Numbered from the stretch's first letter, positions 45,657-59,851 are shown. The stretch is DNA of 64,000 nucleotides from Moniliophthora roreri (GCA_001466705.2 LATX02000068.1:310001-374000), one strand, 5' to 3'. Notes: generated from the sequence alone by a model not told the origin. Program-made: numbers and translations.

Positions 45657-46927
45657 ATGTCTTCGTCACGCAAAGAACAAGGTGGACGACCCACTCTTCC
45701 GCCGATTCGGGATGTTTTTCGAGGTAGCATGCTCGATCCTAAACGAATGTCTATCTAATTCTACGTTTGTTGTAACAGATGAATTCTATAATCCCTCGAG
45801 ACCTCATCCTGATTCCCCCGCCTTGACATTGGCACGGCTCCGTGTTGATGACGGTGACGATGTCTTCCGCGGAACAACGAGACATCCCGCAGTATCGTTG
45901 AACGGAGTACGCGCCACTTTCCCTGGTCATCCTTTCGCCGTCATTAATTATTCAGTACTTCAGCGAACGGACACCCGACGCTTACCTTCACAGTCCTCTG
46001 ACGTATTACAACACCCTTCCTTATCACGAAGCCGTCAGGACCCGTCAATGCCCCCGCAATATCCTAGGGGTGTTCCCGCCTATTCCACCCCCAATCAAAG
46101 CGGCTACCTACCACCTCTTTCGTCGTCCTCACGCAATCAATTCGAATCTCAAGAAGTAACGCCGGTGGCTCGTTATCCCTCCCACTCATTGCCTTATGAT
46201 TCTCGTTACACTCTTCATAATCAACATCTTTCCATGTCATCGTATCATCCATCCGATTACAGGCATATCGACGAGCTGAGAACCCCTACCTCATATCGTC
46301 AACCCGAAAGCAGCTATGCTTCCCACTCTCAAGCCCATCATTTGCCACCGGAGCAAAGTCTATCAGGTTCAAAGTATGAATGCAATTACTGCGGCAAGGG
46401 TTTCAACCGTCCCAGCAGTTTGAAGGCACGTCCTTGCTGCGTGACGGTGTGCACTGCGATTAATATCATACCCTTGTTTTTCTTTTTCAGATTCACCTGA
46501 ACAGCCATACGGGCGAGAAACGTAAGTTTACTGGTCCGAGTATTCAGCGACGGTTTTCTGACTATAACTTCGTATAGCTTTCCAGTGTCCGGTGGAAGGC
46601 TGTGGTAGGAGCTTCAGTGTTCTGAGCAATATGCGACGACATGCGCGCGTCCATAATCCGACACCGAGTAGAGACTTGTCTGGAGACGAAGGAAGTGACA
46701 ATCAGAGGCCTACCGCACGTTCGGGCTCAACTTCGTCGTATCCAGTCTATGAAAGTGCAATTCAAGCACCTACTTCCGCAGCCAGATGGCAACACCGGCG
46801 CAATAGCAGTGCATCAACATCCAGCTCAGGATCTCGTCGTAGCCGCAGTGTATCGTCGGAATCTGAAGACGAGGAGACAAGCGAAGCGCGCCGACCGGGG
46901 AAACGCTCTCGACATTATGTCAAATAG
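45657..46927 (+). CDS. C2H2 zinc finger transcription factor (second)
   Basis: Exons 45657-45723, 45779-46425, 46491-46521 and 46578-46927 sum to 365 codons (364 aa). The N-terminus is GRPTLPPIRDVF, then SPALTLARLRVDDGDD, then a Ser/Pro/Tyr/Gln-rich region. Two fingers are adjacent: YECNYCGKGFNRPSSLKIHL (about residues 222-244) and FQCPVEGCGRSFSVLSNMRR (about 250-274). The C-terminal tail is Ser/Arg/Glu-rich (RRSRSVSSESEDEETSEARR). Similar pairs of fingers occur in agaricomycete developmental regulators, but I cannot assign a target. Intron 2 begins with GC (46426) and is needed to give SLKIHLNSHTGEKP. Confidence 0.88.
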
Positions 46928-47581
46928 TCAACTCATACTGGTCGTGATTAAGTCTATTTTATTTGTTATTTATTATTCTATCTATTGTTCATGAGCATTT
47001 GTACCACAGTATCACATCCACATCCCACCGAGTATTTATTCAACGTATTTATCACAAACGCGTACACTCTCATTTATTTATAAAAACACAGACTTGTTGT
47101 GACATAGTTGCAATTACATATAGGTAAAGAAGTAGTAATACCAGAAATACTCATAAGGCTATCAAGTTTCCGAGCTAAGCATTCAGCATTCTAACACACA
47201 AGATGCAAGCTTGGTTTAGTGTTCATACTGGCATGCACCCTCGCAACGGAAATGAGTAAACGTGCATCGATTAGAGTCAGAAGGTCACCTTCACAGGTGT
47301 ACTGTAACTAGTAGTCGGGTGATGAGAAGGTACGGACGGCCTGGCCGGGCAGCCCGGCTCAATACGAGAAGATGTTCTTACTATATATATAAGTATGAGC
47401 CAAAAAACCAATTTCGTCCCACTGTTGACCACTACGCGTCTAAAGTAAACTTTAAAACTTGCTGATCGGCTTCTTCACTGGAACATTTGGGGATAACCAC
47501 CGTATTCTTGGTATACTAGATGTGGCATACATACCTACCCTGACATAAATTGCAATGGGCTGCGTCGACGCCCGGCTACAA
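46928..47581. other. Convergent intergenic region
   Basis: 654 bp between two stop codons. AT-rich sequence follows the C2H2 stop (TTTATTTGTTATTTATTATT near 46956-46975), consistent with 3'-end formation. No gene seen. Confidence 0.5.
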
Positions 47582-49019
<1,438 letters not shown>

Positions 49020-51099
49020 TCCTTAGCTCTCGAGGATTCGAGAGGTAGCAAAAGTCCGAGTCATGCCATCCTATTTCTACTATAGCTTTCTCCATCGGCA
49101 TAACCTTGGAAGCTAGGGAAGATTAAGACTTGAAAGGACATGGTCCACATGATTGAGCGTTTGTGTGAGACTCTATACGCTTCAACACGGTGCGATCCCC
49201 TCATATGACGAATTTCGTGCACCGCTGACCTATCCTATCGCAGATATTTTTTCCGTATGCTATCGAGGGGCAGCTGCAGGTGTTCCAAAAATTGTGAAGG
49301 GGCCTCGGGAAATGCTTCCCCGACCGTATATCCCCTTCGGATTCAACTGAGGGATAGTTCTGTACCTTATGAAAATGAATATGCAGTGATATTAGCACCT
49401 ATGGAGAGGAACGAAAGGAAGGGAGACTTGCCGGTGGTGTTTCAAGAAATCAAGTATGAATGCCACAACGGCGGGTTCAGAGTCCGCCCGGCTTGCCGCC
49501 AGACCAAATGAAGCCCGTGTTCTGTCACGCTCGTCTTCGTCTCGTTTCTTACCATGATGTCCTATAGAAAGCCAGACTCCCGCTTCCCGCCTCAAAGATA
49601 GGCACGCTAATCATCTGAAGGGTCTTCTGAAAGCGTATGATCTCGCCCCTCAGATCTCCATTGAAGGGAGTTTGCAAAATGTATTTCAACCCAAATTCGC
49701 CTTGACAACCGACCTTACTGTTTACACCCACCTTACCAATAACACTGGCAGGAGCGGTGGGAAAACAACTGTACACGGGCAATAAAAGACGTCGGGAATA
49801 GCTGGACGGGGATGAATTAGACAAGTATGTAAAAGATACCGTCCCTCTGCATGCACTAGCTAGAAATTCGATAGAACTCCGGATTCTCGATACTTCATAC
49901 GCAAGTGCTTTTGGCACATCAATTCACCCGAATATCTACCCTGGATCTTACCGTGCATCCACATCCAGTCCCGGATACTCCTATTATTCTTGGGCTTCGT
50001 TAAATACCTTTTCTATGCTTCTGCCGGGGAATGAACGTGAGTAAGTATGCCTCCGAGATACCTATGAGTCCGTTGCTGTATTTGGACATTAGGTACATCC
50101 TGTTGTGGTCCTTGGAGGTTGAAAGCCCGAGTAAGACAGGGATAGACTCACGCCTCCTGAATGTTCCAGCCGACACAGAACCTTCCGAATACGAAGCGGT
50201 GGAGTCCGGTCTCTTAAGGCGCCTTTATTCTCCATGAAATGTGATCCAGTCCACGAGCCAGAGGCAAATTTACTACTCATGATAGTCGGAGGTCCGCATC
50301 TTAAGATGACCTTGATAGAGGTATGGCAGGATGCCTTCGTCTTCAAATTCTGGCATCCGTTCTACTCCTACCTTGTTACTACCATCGTTTTGGTTTCTTC
50401 GCAGAACTTCCTCTGAACATGGGGACATGAAGCCATGATCATTGGTTCTGACCGTCGGGTAGAGATCAGGGTGAAAGGCGGCCCAAGAAAAGGGTGATTC
50501 TTGCCTTTTATCGTGCTAGCGCGATATGCGAAGTAAAGTCACTCAAGTGTCTGTTAGGGAAAGTGCTCTTACCGAATGCCTCTTCGATTCCGGCATCCTC
50601 TCATTGTCTCAGGTAATTAATCATATAGTTCGTGTGGTATTCCTTTTCTTGCCTCAACTCCTTGCCTCTCTAGCAATCCATTTGTACATCTTTCAGCCGG
50701 TAATACGCCACGGTCTCGGGAAAGCAGGGCTACTTACGGAGTATAGGGACTACATCGGTTAGCGCCAGCAAAAGGAGAACGCGTGAATCAAATATTTTTT
50801 TTTTGGGGTGGTGGACATGTGTGAAATTCGCGAATCTTCATTCATCAGTCGCAGCCTGTTAGGGCTGCAACGTAAAAGTGTCAACATGATTCGCTCGATT
50901 ACCATAGGTCAGCATTATCACGCTCGTATGTGAGGAGGGTAAGTTATGAGGTTAAATATCAAAGGATTCGACGCTTTCAGTGGTAGAGAAGCACCACTGC
51001 GCCTGGCACAAAACCTGGCTCGCGGGATTTGGCTTTATTTGCAAAAAAAAAGGGTAGTCACGTGAACAAGGGTCAGGTCTTTGAAACGATCTTTCTTGT
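49020..51099. other. Gene-poor stretch with degenerate frames
   Basis: Between the galactanase and the P450 relic. Readable segments exist (for example plus strand 49600-49790, LKGLLKAYDLAPQISIEG), but they lack starts, are broken by stops and resemble no family I know. The composition is not unusual. Possibly a decayed gene. Confidence 0.4.
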
Positions 51100-51548
51100 T
51101 TCAATTTGGCACTGAACAAGCACTCCATGTTGTAGGGCAAGAACACTAGTCTTGATGCCACGTGACGTGGTGCTCGACTGGAAAAGATCGCCCAGTATTT
51201 TATGGGCTGCCTCCGTAGAATTGAGAACGATAACCGTCTGGGGACAAGGTGTAGAAGCCGGACCATACACCTTTGCCCGATCACGGAAATTCAAAGATAG
51301 ATCATTGGAAGGTGGGCGCAACGGAGTCAGCATACTATCCTTACTTTGGTGTATGGCCGCAGCATTTCAATCAACAGAAATATATGATATCCACGCAGGC
51401 GACGATGACTAGTTTGGCAGCCATCGGAAGAAAAGGGTATGAGATTCAACTTGCAAATAATGTTTGACTGACACGCTTATATCGTACCTAGAGGAGAAAA
51501 TAAAGTGGGGCCATGTTTTTCTAGAGGGTATTTGCCTCGAGTCACGTG
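51059..51548. promoter_or_regulatory. Three CACGTG motifs upstream of the transporter gene
   Basis: Palindromic CACGTG occurs at 51059-51064, 51159-51164 (as CCACGTGACGTGG) and 51543-51548 (as GTCACGTGAC), within about 720 bp before the MFS start. CACGTG is the E-box of bHLH regulators, and TCACGTGA is also the Cbf1-type core. Function is inferred from motif clustering; the first two lie in or beside the P450 relic. Confidence 0.3.
51100..51333 (-). pseudogene. Cytochrome P450 N-terminal fragment (relic)
   Basis: The minus strand encodes RPPSNDLSLNFRDRAKVYGP and PQTVIVLNSTEAAHKILGDL, which resembles the region after the membrane anchor of basidiomycete P450s (proline hinge, then Y-G-P and beta-1 sheet with VVLN-x-EA). 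Downstream the similarity fades, there is no I-helix AGxDT, ExxR or heme Cys motif in the next kilobase, and a frame change is needed near SRGIKTSVLA. It is most likely the remains of a P450 gene. The identity is inferred from the short stretch only. Confidence 0.45.
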
Positions 51549-51775
51549 ACATGGCACTGCGACGGGGTGAAGTGGATCAGGGGAAATTGTGGATGCTCGG
51601 CCTGGTCCAAATTTGCCCTTGCAACACACAGAGCGTCATCTCGGCGGGCGTCTTCGAACAGCGACCCCGACCGGAAATCGGAGGGGCATACTGCAGCAAC
51701 AGGTATCAACATGCGAATCATACATCAATGGGCTGGTGCAACGGCCTCTCTTCCTCATCTTCAACTCTCAGCATC

Positions 51776-53604
51776 ATGGCTTCTGACTCTGCAGATTTTC
51801 GACATGACGGCGAGGACATCTCTGAGCAAGCTCAATTCTCCGGCTCCTCTAGCTCCGAACATTTGCCTTTAGACGCGACGACATCTATTTCACTCGCAGC
51901 GAGCTCGAAAAGCAAGGAGAAGAAATCAAGCCAGACACAGGCAGTACAAGTCGAAGCGTTTGAGGTCGTCGACCCGGAAAAGGATCAGAGACCAGTCGAA
52001 GCATCATCTCCTCCACCCGATGGTGGGCTTCGAGCGTGGCTCGTGGTACTGGGTTCTTCGTTGGTGTCTCTAGCAACTTTTGGGTGCGTACCAAAGGCAA
52101 TTCATCAATCTCAGTCACTGACTTCACTGATTCGATTTTAGGATTGTTAACGCGTATGGTGCCTTCTCGGACGAGTATCAACACACTCGCCTCTCCAACT
52201 ATTCCCCAACGCTCGTATCGATGATTGGATCAATACAAGTCTTTCTACTGTACTTCTGTAAGCAATGTTGATTCCGTTCCTCTGGTCTCTTCACAAATAT
52301 GGAAATGTAGTGGGCGCCTTCTCTGGTTCCATCTTCGATGCTGTGGGACCTCGATACATGATTCCAGCCAGCGGGTTGATCTGCAGTTTTGCCATGTTCA
52401 TGCTCTCAATCACAAAGCCTCAGCAAATCTACCAGGTTTACTTGACACAGAGCATTCTTTTCAACATAGGCGGTGCATTCGGGTATGGGCCAGATGAATT
52501 CCTCGGAGTAGCGTCGTTGTATTAATGTTATATCAGGTTCTTTCCGTCCGTGAGTGTCATCGCGCAGTGGTTCAAGTTCAGGCTGGCCTATGCTATGGGC
52601 TTTGTCATTGCCTCCGCGGGTCTCGGTAAGTTCTATTATTTAGTCGTGGCACATTGCATTGTGTTGACTCGGTCTCACCAGGCGGCATCATCTTTCCGAG
52701 CATGATTCGGCAATTAGTCCCAAAGATTGGGTTTGGATGGACAGTGCGCATAATCGCCTTCATAGTTCTCTTCTGTTTCACGGTTGCAACCCTTACCATC
52801 CGTTCGCGACGTCCTACCAAGCCTCTTCCTCCTTTCAAGTCTATTCTGGCATTCACCGCGTGGCGTGATCGACGTTTCGTAGTCTTTGCTATCGGTGCAT
52901 TCTTCAACATCTTCAGCATGTTCCCCGTCTTCTTCTCAATTGGCGCTTATGGGATTGCTACGGACAACACCGAAGGCGCATACCTATTGATCATCCTCTC
53001 TGCTACTACCATTGTGGGCAGAGTGCTTCCAAATTTCTTGGCCGACAAAATTGGAAGGTCAGCCATACATCCTTCTCCATTACTTTCTCCCTGATATGTT
53101 CCTCAGATTCAATACGATCGCCTTCTCGACTACAGTTGCAGCTATATTCTCTCTCTCCCTCTGGTTCACGGCGGACGGTAAAGAGGGGAACACGATCGCC
53201 TTCGCTGCAGTGTACGGCTTCTTTTCGGGACCACTCTTCTCTTTAATGCCGGTAAGTAGATCTGTACATCTCGATCGCGACAAGCACTGATGTCTTCTAG
53301 CCATGCATTGCGTACATTACACCTGTCGATCGTGTGGGCGGTCGAATTGGAATGCTCTTCGCATTCTTGTCTTTCGCCGGGCTCGCAGGATCACCTCTTG
53401 GTGGCTTGTTCCTGAACGGAGGAGAGACCGTTCCACACTTCAAGAATCTCATTCTTTATACGGTGAGGCCTGTTTCCCGTAAATATTTAAAACTATTATT
53501 CATATAATTTTTCCTCCTTCAAGGGTTGTATTGGTCTCTTTGGCTCGGCGATGTTAATCGCCGCAAGATTCACTATCAACCGCAAGTTATGGGCTGCAGT
53601 TTGA
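51776..53604 (+). CDS. MFS transporter, monocarboxylate (MCT) type
   Basis: A cytosolic N-terminus of about 80 residues, polar and acidic, leads into PPDGGLRAWLVVLGSSLVSL, the family's conserved entry to TM1 (PDGGxxAW). Further blocks are GIVNAYGAFSDEYQ, AQWFKFRLAYAMGFVIASAG, GIIFPSMIRQL, then a central loop, GAYGIATDNTEGAYLLIILS, GRVLPNFLADKIGR and RVGGRIGMLFAFLSFAGLAG. About twelve membrane spans are expected. Fungal MCT-like carriers move monocarboxylates or other small acids, and many lie in biosynthetic gene clusters. Substrate unknown. Start at 51776 because upstream frames are short and out of phase. It ends at 53604. Confidence 0.9.
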
Positions 53605-54643
53605 TTCCTTCCCAAAGGCGTATAGACAATTTCATACTCCAATTACCGTAGAAATCATTTTCTTATTGATGCTACCCATTGTTTTCACCATGTTACTATC
53701 ATTTGTATCCAGTACACACCAGTCTATCATAAATGTAGATTCTTGTAATGACCCTGAGTTGGTAGCATTGCCACCCGCCAATCGTATTATCTCGTTCCAG
53801 CGCGTTGAACTTCGACTGATCATATGGCTTTGAAACCCGGTGGCATCGTTTAGCATGTTAGTCCTACTTAGATCTACAGAGCCAGGCTGGCCTTCGGGGG
53901 TCTGAGACTCATAAGCCGCTCCTTGGTATTTATAAAGTGACGCCGCCGCGGTGGTCCTACCTTGATTGACTATCATCAAAACTTTCGAAGCTTCTGGCGT
54001 CGAGGCCAAGTAGTGAAACTAGCCCAGCCTTGAACGCGCAAGCAAGTTCGGGTTCATAATGATTAGTCCAAGGCCCAGCATAGCTCTGTGCATCGACGTG
54101 GCCTCGGGACCACCGCAGTTATCAACCACCAACTGCAGTAGTCTGCAGTAACTAATAACTATAGGGACATGAATGCAGTGTATGTGCGTGCCTTGAACCT
54201 TTCGTTTTCTTTTGCACTAACGTTAATGTTGGACCACCAATTCACCCGTGTTTTCGCGAAATTTGTGTACCAAGGCTCAAACAAGGTCTGTTCAAACGCA
54301 AACCCGAATGCCGTCGGCCGAGTATGCATATTATGTATGAGGTCGACATTACTCGTCCAGAATGATGTTGGGCACCGATGTACGATTGTTACAGACGCGA
54401 AGGATTGATGGAATTGCTAAAACTCTAAAGGCCTGGCAAGTTCGAAATGACGTAGTGGCCGAGAAGTTTATATCTAGCATCCTGACGGGGTTCGGCCACG
54501 ATTGCGAAAGTAGAGAGGTTTCGTGTTTAACACGCTGAATTCGTGACCATGTACGTATTTGATACAATTAGTGCTGTAGACTACGTTCCGGAATAAAAGT
54601 GAAGATGGGAAAATCAGGGATCTACATATGTATGCGTAGGCAT
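53605..54643. other. Convergent intergenic region
   Basis: About 1.0 kb between the transporter and the epimerase-like gene. A minus-strand frame of 125 codons (53632-54009) is open but lacks family resemblance. Nothing else is seen. Confidence 0.45.
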
Positions 54644-55728
54644 TCAGTGCTGTGGGCGTTGAGGAGCACCTGCGCCAGCCTGCCAAGCAGCGTAGTAAAT
54701 GGGCAGATGGTCGACAAGACCAGCTTTCTTCGGCTGCCAGCCTAGAAGGCTGCGAGCTAGGTATGGTCGAAGATTAGTGGTTTGGGAGAGTGCAAGTTCC
54801 CAGTCTGTAAAGCATTGTGAGCGTTCTGCAGGAAGAACGTTACAAGAAAACATACTGTTGGCAGGGGGCGAGAACTCGTGACTCTTAGCACCAGATACCT
54901 TAGCCAGAGCGAACAAGATATCTGCCTGTGACTCGGTGAAGTCATTGGCGGCATCGAAGATCTGTCCACCGACAAGAGGCGCCCTCTCAGCAGCTCTAAG
55001 GTAGAGATCGGCGAGATCGTCCATGTGAATCAGAGCATATCGGCCCCCAGGAGTCCCAGGCCAGACGATCTTGCCTTCTGATGCTGATTGGAAGAGAGGT
55101 GCCAGGAGAGAGGCTGATCTGCCGTAGAGAAGAGCTGGGCGGATAACGATGCCGTTCACACCCTGATCCTTGATAATGAGCTGCTCGACAGCTGGACGCC
55201 AGGAGACGAGTTCGGCAGATTTGAAGAGAGGTGTGGTGTCGGAGACACTGAGGGTTTCACGGTCTTCACCATGTACCCAGGTGCCGGAAGTGTAGATGTA
55301 GGTCAGTTTGGGAGCATGAGGTGGGCGAAGTTCAGCGGCAGCTTTGGAGATGGTTTCCAGGAGCTTCTTGGCGAGTGTCCAAATTTCAGCGGTACCACCA
55401 ACAGCTTCAACAACGACGTCGAGGTCACGAATGACATCGATCCATTTCTCTGGCTCAGTGGGCTCGCCAATAATAGGAACGACTGCAGGCGGACAGTTAT
55501 CAGATATGGATGAAGGCTACATATTGGTGAATAGACTGACTTTCATCAGCAGCAAGCTGTTTGGCCTTGGCTTCTGAACGCGTTAGACCAACGACATAAT
55601 GGCCAGCCCGGACAAATGCCTGAGCAATGGGTCCACCAATGACACCAGTAGCACTGCAAATGACAAAATCAGAGAATGAACTAGACCTGACTTTAGAACG
55701 CGACACACCCAAGAACAAGAACACGCAT
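54644..55728 (-). CDS. NAD(P)-dependent epimerase/dehydratase-like (atypical/extended SDR)
   Basis: The short first exon encodes MRVLVLG and joins ATGVIGGPIAQAFVRAGHYV, forming the Rossmann loop GxxGxxG. Then come DLDVVVEAVG, LTYIYTSGTWVHGEDRETLS, VNGIVIRPALLYGRSASLLA, WPGTPGGRYALIHMDDLADL and YLRAAERA. The tail LARSLLGWQPKKAGLVDHL fits NAD-dependent epimerase/dehydratase or NmrA-like proteins. Catalytic Tyr-x3-Lys is not obvious; the region with SWRPAVEQLI may replace it, so enzymatic activity is uncertain. It points towards the MFS gene and away from its neighbour on the right, and lies beside the A-T-R enzyme on the same strand, so a role in the same pathway is plausible. Confidence 0.82.
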
Positions 55729-56330
55729 GTTTGCAGTTGGGAGATTGAAGTGTGTGAAGACGGAAGTTGGGAGGAGAGTTAATGACCTATAGTGGTGAAA
55801 CCGAGCGATTATAAGGCGTCCAGAAACGTGAGCGAGGGAGCAGTGACTGTCAGTTTGGAGCCCACTTTGGTCGAACAAAGGCAAGGAACAAGCCACATAC
55901 GTCCGATCAGCCCCGCTCCAATACCGTCCCCATTACCAGCGACCCCTCCTTCTTCTTCTCGGGAACAGCTATTTTTGCAACCAATGACTACTACTAATCA
56001 TTATGCATCATGCATGCTCGGGAGTGGATAGAATTGAAGCGCTCGGTCCCCTTCCGAGGTGGGTGCATTACAGCAAGGGTGGATGAACAAACCGAATCCC
56101 ACACCCACGCCCCGGTTCTTAAAATTCCTCGGAAGATTGCTTTGTTCAGGTACGTTATGTCACGCCTAGAGTCCTCGGATTTCCTTGCACGAATTCCAGG
56201 CTCCCAAAACAAAATCAGCGATAGTCATCCTCGATGAACGTGTATCGATATCGATTCAAAACCATTCATTCTCTATGTATAGTAAATACAAGCTGTATAC
56301 CGCTACAACTAAACATATCTAGAGATCGGT
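55729..56330. other. Intergenic region
   Basis: 602 bp between two minus-strand genes. It should contain the promoter of the epimerase-like gene and the 3' end of the A-T-R gene. Nothing else recognised. Confidence 0.5.
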
Positions 56331-59300
56331 CTAAATCAAAGAGTTGACGCTTCGCCAGTACGTGCAGTACTCTTCTAGATGCTTCCGATCAACTGAGGTA
56401 CTTCTCACCATCGTCGGGGAATCTTCCTTGGCATATTTGGTATTCAAGATGACTGTACCGGCAGCCATTCGAACGAAATCATGCTGAATAAACTGCATAA
56501 TTTTCGCCGCAGTGTTTACCGACGGGTCATTACCGAGGGCTTGCACTCGTTCAATCCATTCGGCGAACGGAATGAGTGGAAGTGGTTGCTGACGAGGGCC
56601 AGCAAGAATGGTGGACAGGTTCTCGAGAATACCTGACCAGGATTGCCTGGCAGGGTTCTCCATATGATAGAATGATCGGAAATGCCGGGAGAAAAGGAGT
56701 TCACAAATCACCGAAGCAGCGCGATTGACAGGCATCCATGATAGTGACTGATTGAAAATGTCAGTAAACCAGGGGCCTTGATAGAGTTGTATCACTTACT
56801 CCACTCAAGGCAGGCAGTGCTTTGACAAGCTGGGCCGTCTTGCAGATGATTGGAAAATGTTCACTCTCGTTCCAGGCACCTATGCCTTCTGGGCCAGTCA
56901 TTTGACCAATGCGCACAGAAGAGCCACGGACTAGAGGCTCTTCACCCGTTCCATACAGCGCGTTAGCCGCATCCAATACCATTTCACATACCCATTTCGC
57001 TTCGGGGTAACCAAAGTCATCAGTGGTGCGTGCATCGATGGCTTGTTCTGGGACGTCCCAGCAGTAGTCGTCATCGGCGTTCAAAGTGGGGTAGTTGCCC
57101 ACGACAGCGATGGATGATGCAAAGAGTATCCGCTTAGGTCTGCCAACAGAGGACTGCAAGCAGAGTTTCACCAAGTTGGACACTGCCTTGACATGCGGTT
57201 CGAACGATGAAAGGTTTCGGTTGAAGTCGACGGGCCAGGCGTTGTGAATGATATGTGTCACATCGAGGAGCTGTTAGAATATCAAGTTAGACAACGAACC
57301 ATCTAAACAAGAACTGAAGTACCTGTTGATATTGGATACCATCGAGTCCCAAGTTCTCCGCACCAGTTGACGCCTCGAGAAAAACAATCTTCGACCAATT
57401 TTCGTCCTTCACGACGGCACCTCGCTTCTTGATAGAACTCATTTGATATGCTCTCGCCGCCTCAGCACCACCTGCGCGAGGTCTGTTCAAGCAGAACAGT
57501 TTCTGCACAGTTGGGTCCCCTGACAACTTCTCCAACAACATACAACCCAAGCTTCCAGTAGAACCAGTGATCAAGACAACCTTGCCTGTAACTTCCCTCC
57601 ATGGTGCTTTCCTGGTACTCTGCGCGAGTGCCGCGTAGGTTTTGAGCTCTTCGGTATACTTGGAGACCATCTCATTCATCGCAGCCACCCGTCTCGTCTC
57701 CTTGTCGAGACCATCATCTAGGCTAATACCCGACAATATGTCAGAAACTGCACGAGTCAACTTGCTGATAGACGAGTTTTGGAAACAGAAGTCGGAAGGT
57801 AGAACTGGCTTCGATGCAATCGGAGTGGCCAGTAACGCGCTCTGAATTGCTCTTCTCAGGCGGGTGGCCTGCAAACTATCCATTCCAACTTCAAAGAAAT
57901 CGAAGGAATCGTTCTTCGATCCATCAGAGAAATCCACAGCAGCTGTAGTAGCGCAGGTTACGACGAGTTTCCTAATGGCGCTGCGTAAGACTGCTTCATC
58001 ACCCGTAGGGAATGGCTCAGCCTCTGCTTGCTCTGCACGCTCGTAGCATGCCTTGATCTCCTTGTCGAAGGCTGCGTAGGTCTCTTTGCGCGCCAAACTA
58101 CCCTTATCGGTACGGTTGAGCGGCTTTACAGAAGCCTTGGTGAAGATGATCATGTTCGGAGTGACCTTGCCATGAGCATCTGTCAATGCGTTTCCTTTCT
58201 CCAAATATGGCATCAGACTGTCCAATACGTGCTCCTCGCTCTCTTCGACGCTGTTGTGCAGTTCGATGAGCAACCCAAGAGCAGGCTGGCCGACACCAAA
58301 TACTAATGCATCCTTGACAGAAGGGTGCTCAGAAACAGCCCGTTCCATCCCAGTAGGACGAACCTTTTCACCGGTTGCGAGGACTAGCAGGTCGTCTGCT
58401 CGACCCAGGATACGAAGCTGCGAGGGTGCATTAGGGTTACGCACAAGAAGATCTTGTACGTGGTATGGACCAGGCCAGCCTTGTGGGTGACCGATGAGAC
58501 GGAAGGAAGTGTTAGGGTCGGATGGGTCGAGAGGAACGACTTCAAGCCCAAGATCCTTGCGCGGGATAAGATAATGCCAGTCGTAATCTGGGGGTGGGCA
58601 TCGGACGGGCGCAATGGCACCAATCTCTGTAGCACCCCAATGGTTTAGGAGCTTGACGCCTTGTGCCACTAGTTGCTCCGCCACGGACTCCTTCATAGGG
58701 GCTCCACCAATAGCGATGAAGTTAAGTGATTTGAGAATAGCAATGGCATCAGGATCCGAACTGTTCAAAATGTCTTCAAGTATGGAAGGCACGGAAAGCA
58801 TTGACTGAGCCTCGTTGACCTTGAGAGCAGCAAGGGTAGTCCGTGCAGTGGGGATTGTAGATGCGGGAGGTAATACGAACGATAATCCGATGGATAAAGC
58901 CAGCGTTGGTGCGAGGAGTCCGAATCCCTGAATGATACATATGAGATTCAATGTTCTGATTAAAGGGGCTAGGCTTGCTTACATGGTATAAAGGAAGTGT
59001 TGAGACGTTGTACCCATAGCGATCAGAAGGTTCAGCGAGTTCGTGGCAAGCCGCATACCCTAGAATATACGCCGGCGCATGATATATGGGCTTTGGAAGG
59101 CCAGTCGTTCCTGTAAAAGATGATCAGACACGGGTATCACATCGAGATCAATAGATAACTGACCAGAGCTATGCATGATGACTGCACCGAGTTCATGCTG
59201 AACGGTGTATACATACGGCTCAGGTGCAGAGGCAGTGGAAAGCTCGGGATGTTGGGGGTCCATAAATGCTTCATACCCAAGCGCAAGTTGGAACTTGACA

Positions 59301-59851
59301 GCCAACTCATTCTCAGAGTCAGCCTGCAAATCTCGAATGGTGCGAGATACTTGAGAACTGTAGAGAATAGTAGAGGCTGAAGTAGCTTTGAGAAGATGAG
59401 CAACAGCTACTGAAGTGAGTCTGGCCGAAAGGCACAGCACCTAAACAAACTTAGCTGGCGGTGGTAACCATGCAAAAAACAGACTCACAGGTGTTCCAAT
59501 ACGGAGAAGAGCGGCCATGAAGATGAATATGGTGATGTCGCTACCAAGGAGGATACCAACGGGTTTGGGGAAGGTATCTCCTGGCTTGCGGACGGTAGTT
59601 GCTCCAGAAGAGACGAGCCAGGCTGAGCATCGCTCTACGGCTTCGTGGAGTTGGACAAATGTGATTTCGCAGAAGGATCCATCAGTGCGCGTCTGACGAC
59701 CAAAGACTAGGTCGGGATTATGGTTCGCGTTAAAAGCTATGAGCTCAGGAAGACCGTTGATGCCATCTGGGCGGTCTGCCTCATAGCCCAAGTTAAGATA
59801 CGGTCGGATGAACTTCCCCATAGCGATAGGAGATAATTGATAGAGAATCAT
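56331..59851 (-). CDS. NRPS-like adenylation-thiolation-reductase (A-T-R) enzyme
   Basis: About six exons encode roughly 1,080 residues. The adenylation domain has VIMHSSGTTGLPKPIYHAP (P-loop-like A3 core, created by splicing), YGYNVSTLPLYHGFGLLAPT, LLNHWGATEIGAIAP and GRADDLLVLATGEKVRPTGM. The carrier domain has FFEVGMDSLQATRLRRAIQS with the Ser that takes phosphopantetheine. The reductase domain opens KVVLITGSTGSLGCMLLEKL and has HIIHNAWPVDFNRNLSSFEP, ILFASSIAVVGNYP and DDFGYPEAKWVCEMVL (Tyr-x3-Lys). Such enzymes activate a carboxylic acid with ATP, load it on the carrier and release it by NADPH reduction as an aldehyde, as in aminoadipate reductase. The substrate is unknown. Translation could start at 59851 or at MGKF (59821). 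Confidence 0.92.

Noticed and set aside
53632..54009. Minus-strand frame of 125 codons
   Set aside because: No domain recognised and no supporting promoter or intron pattern.
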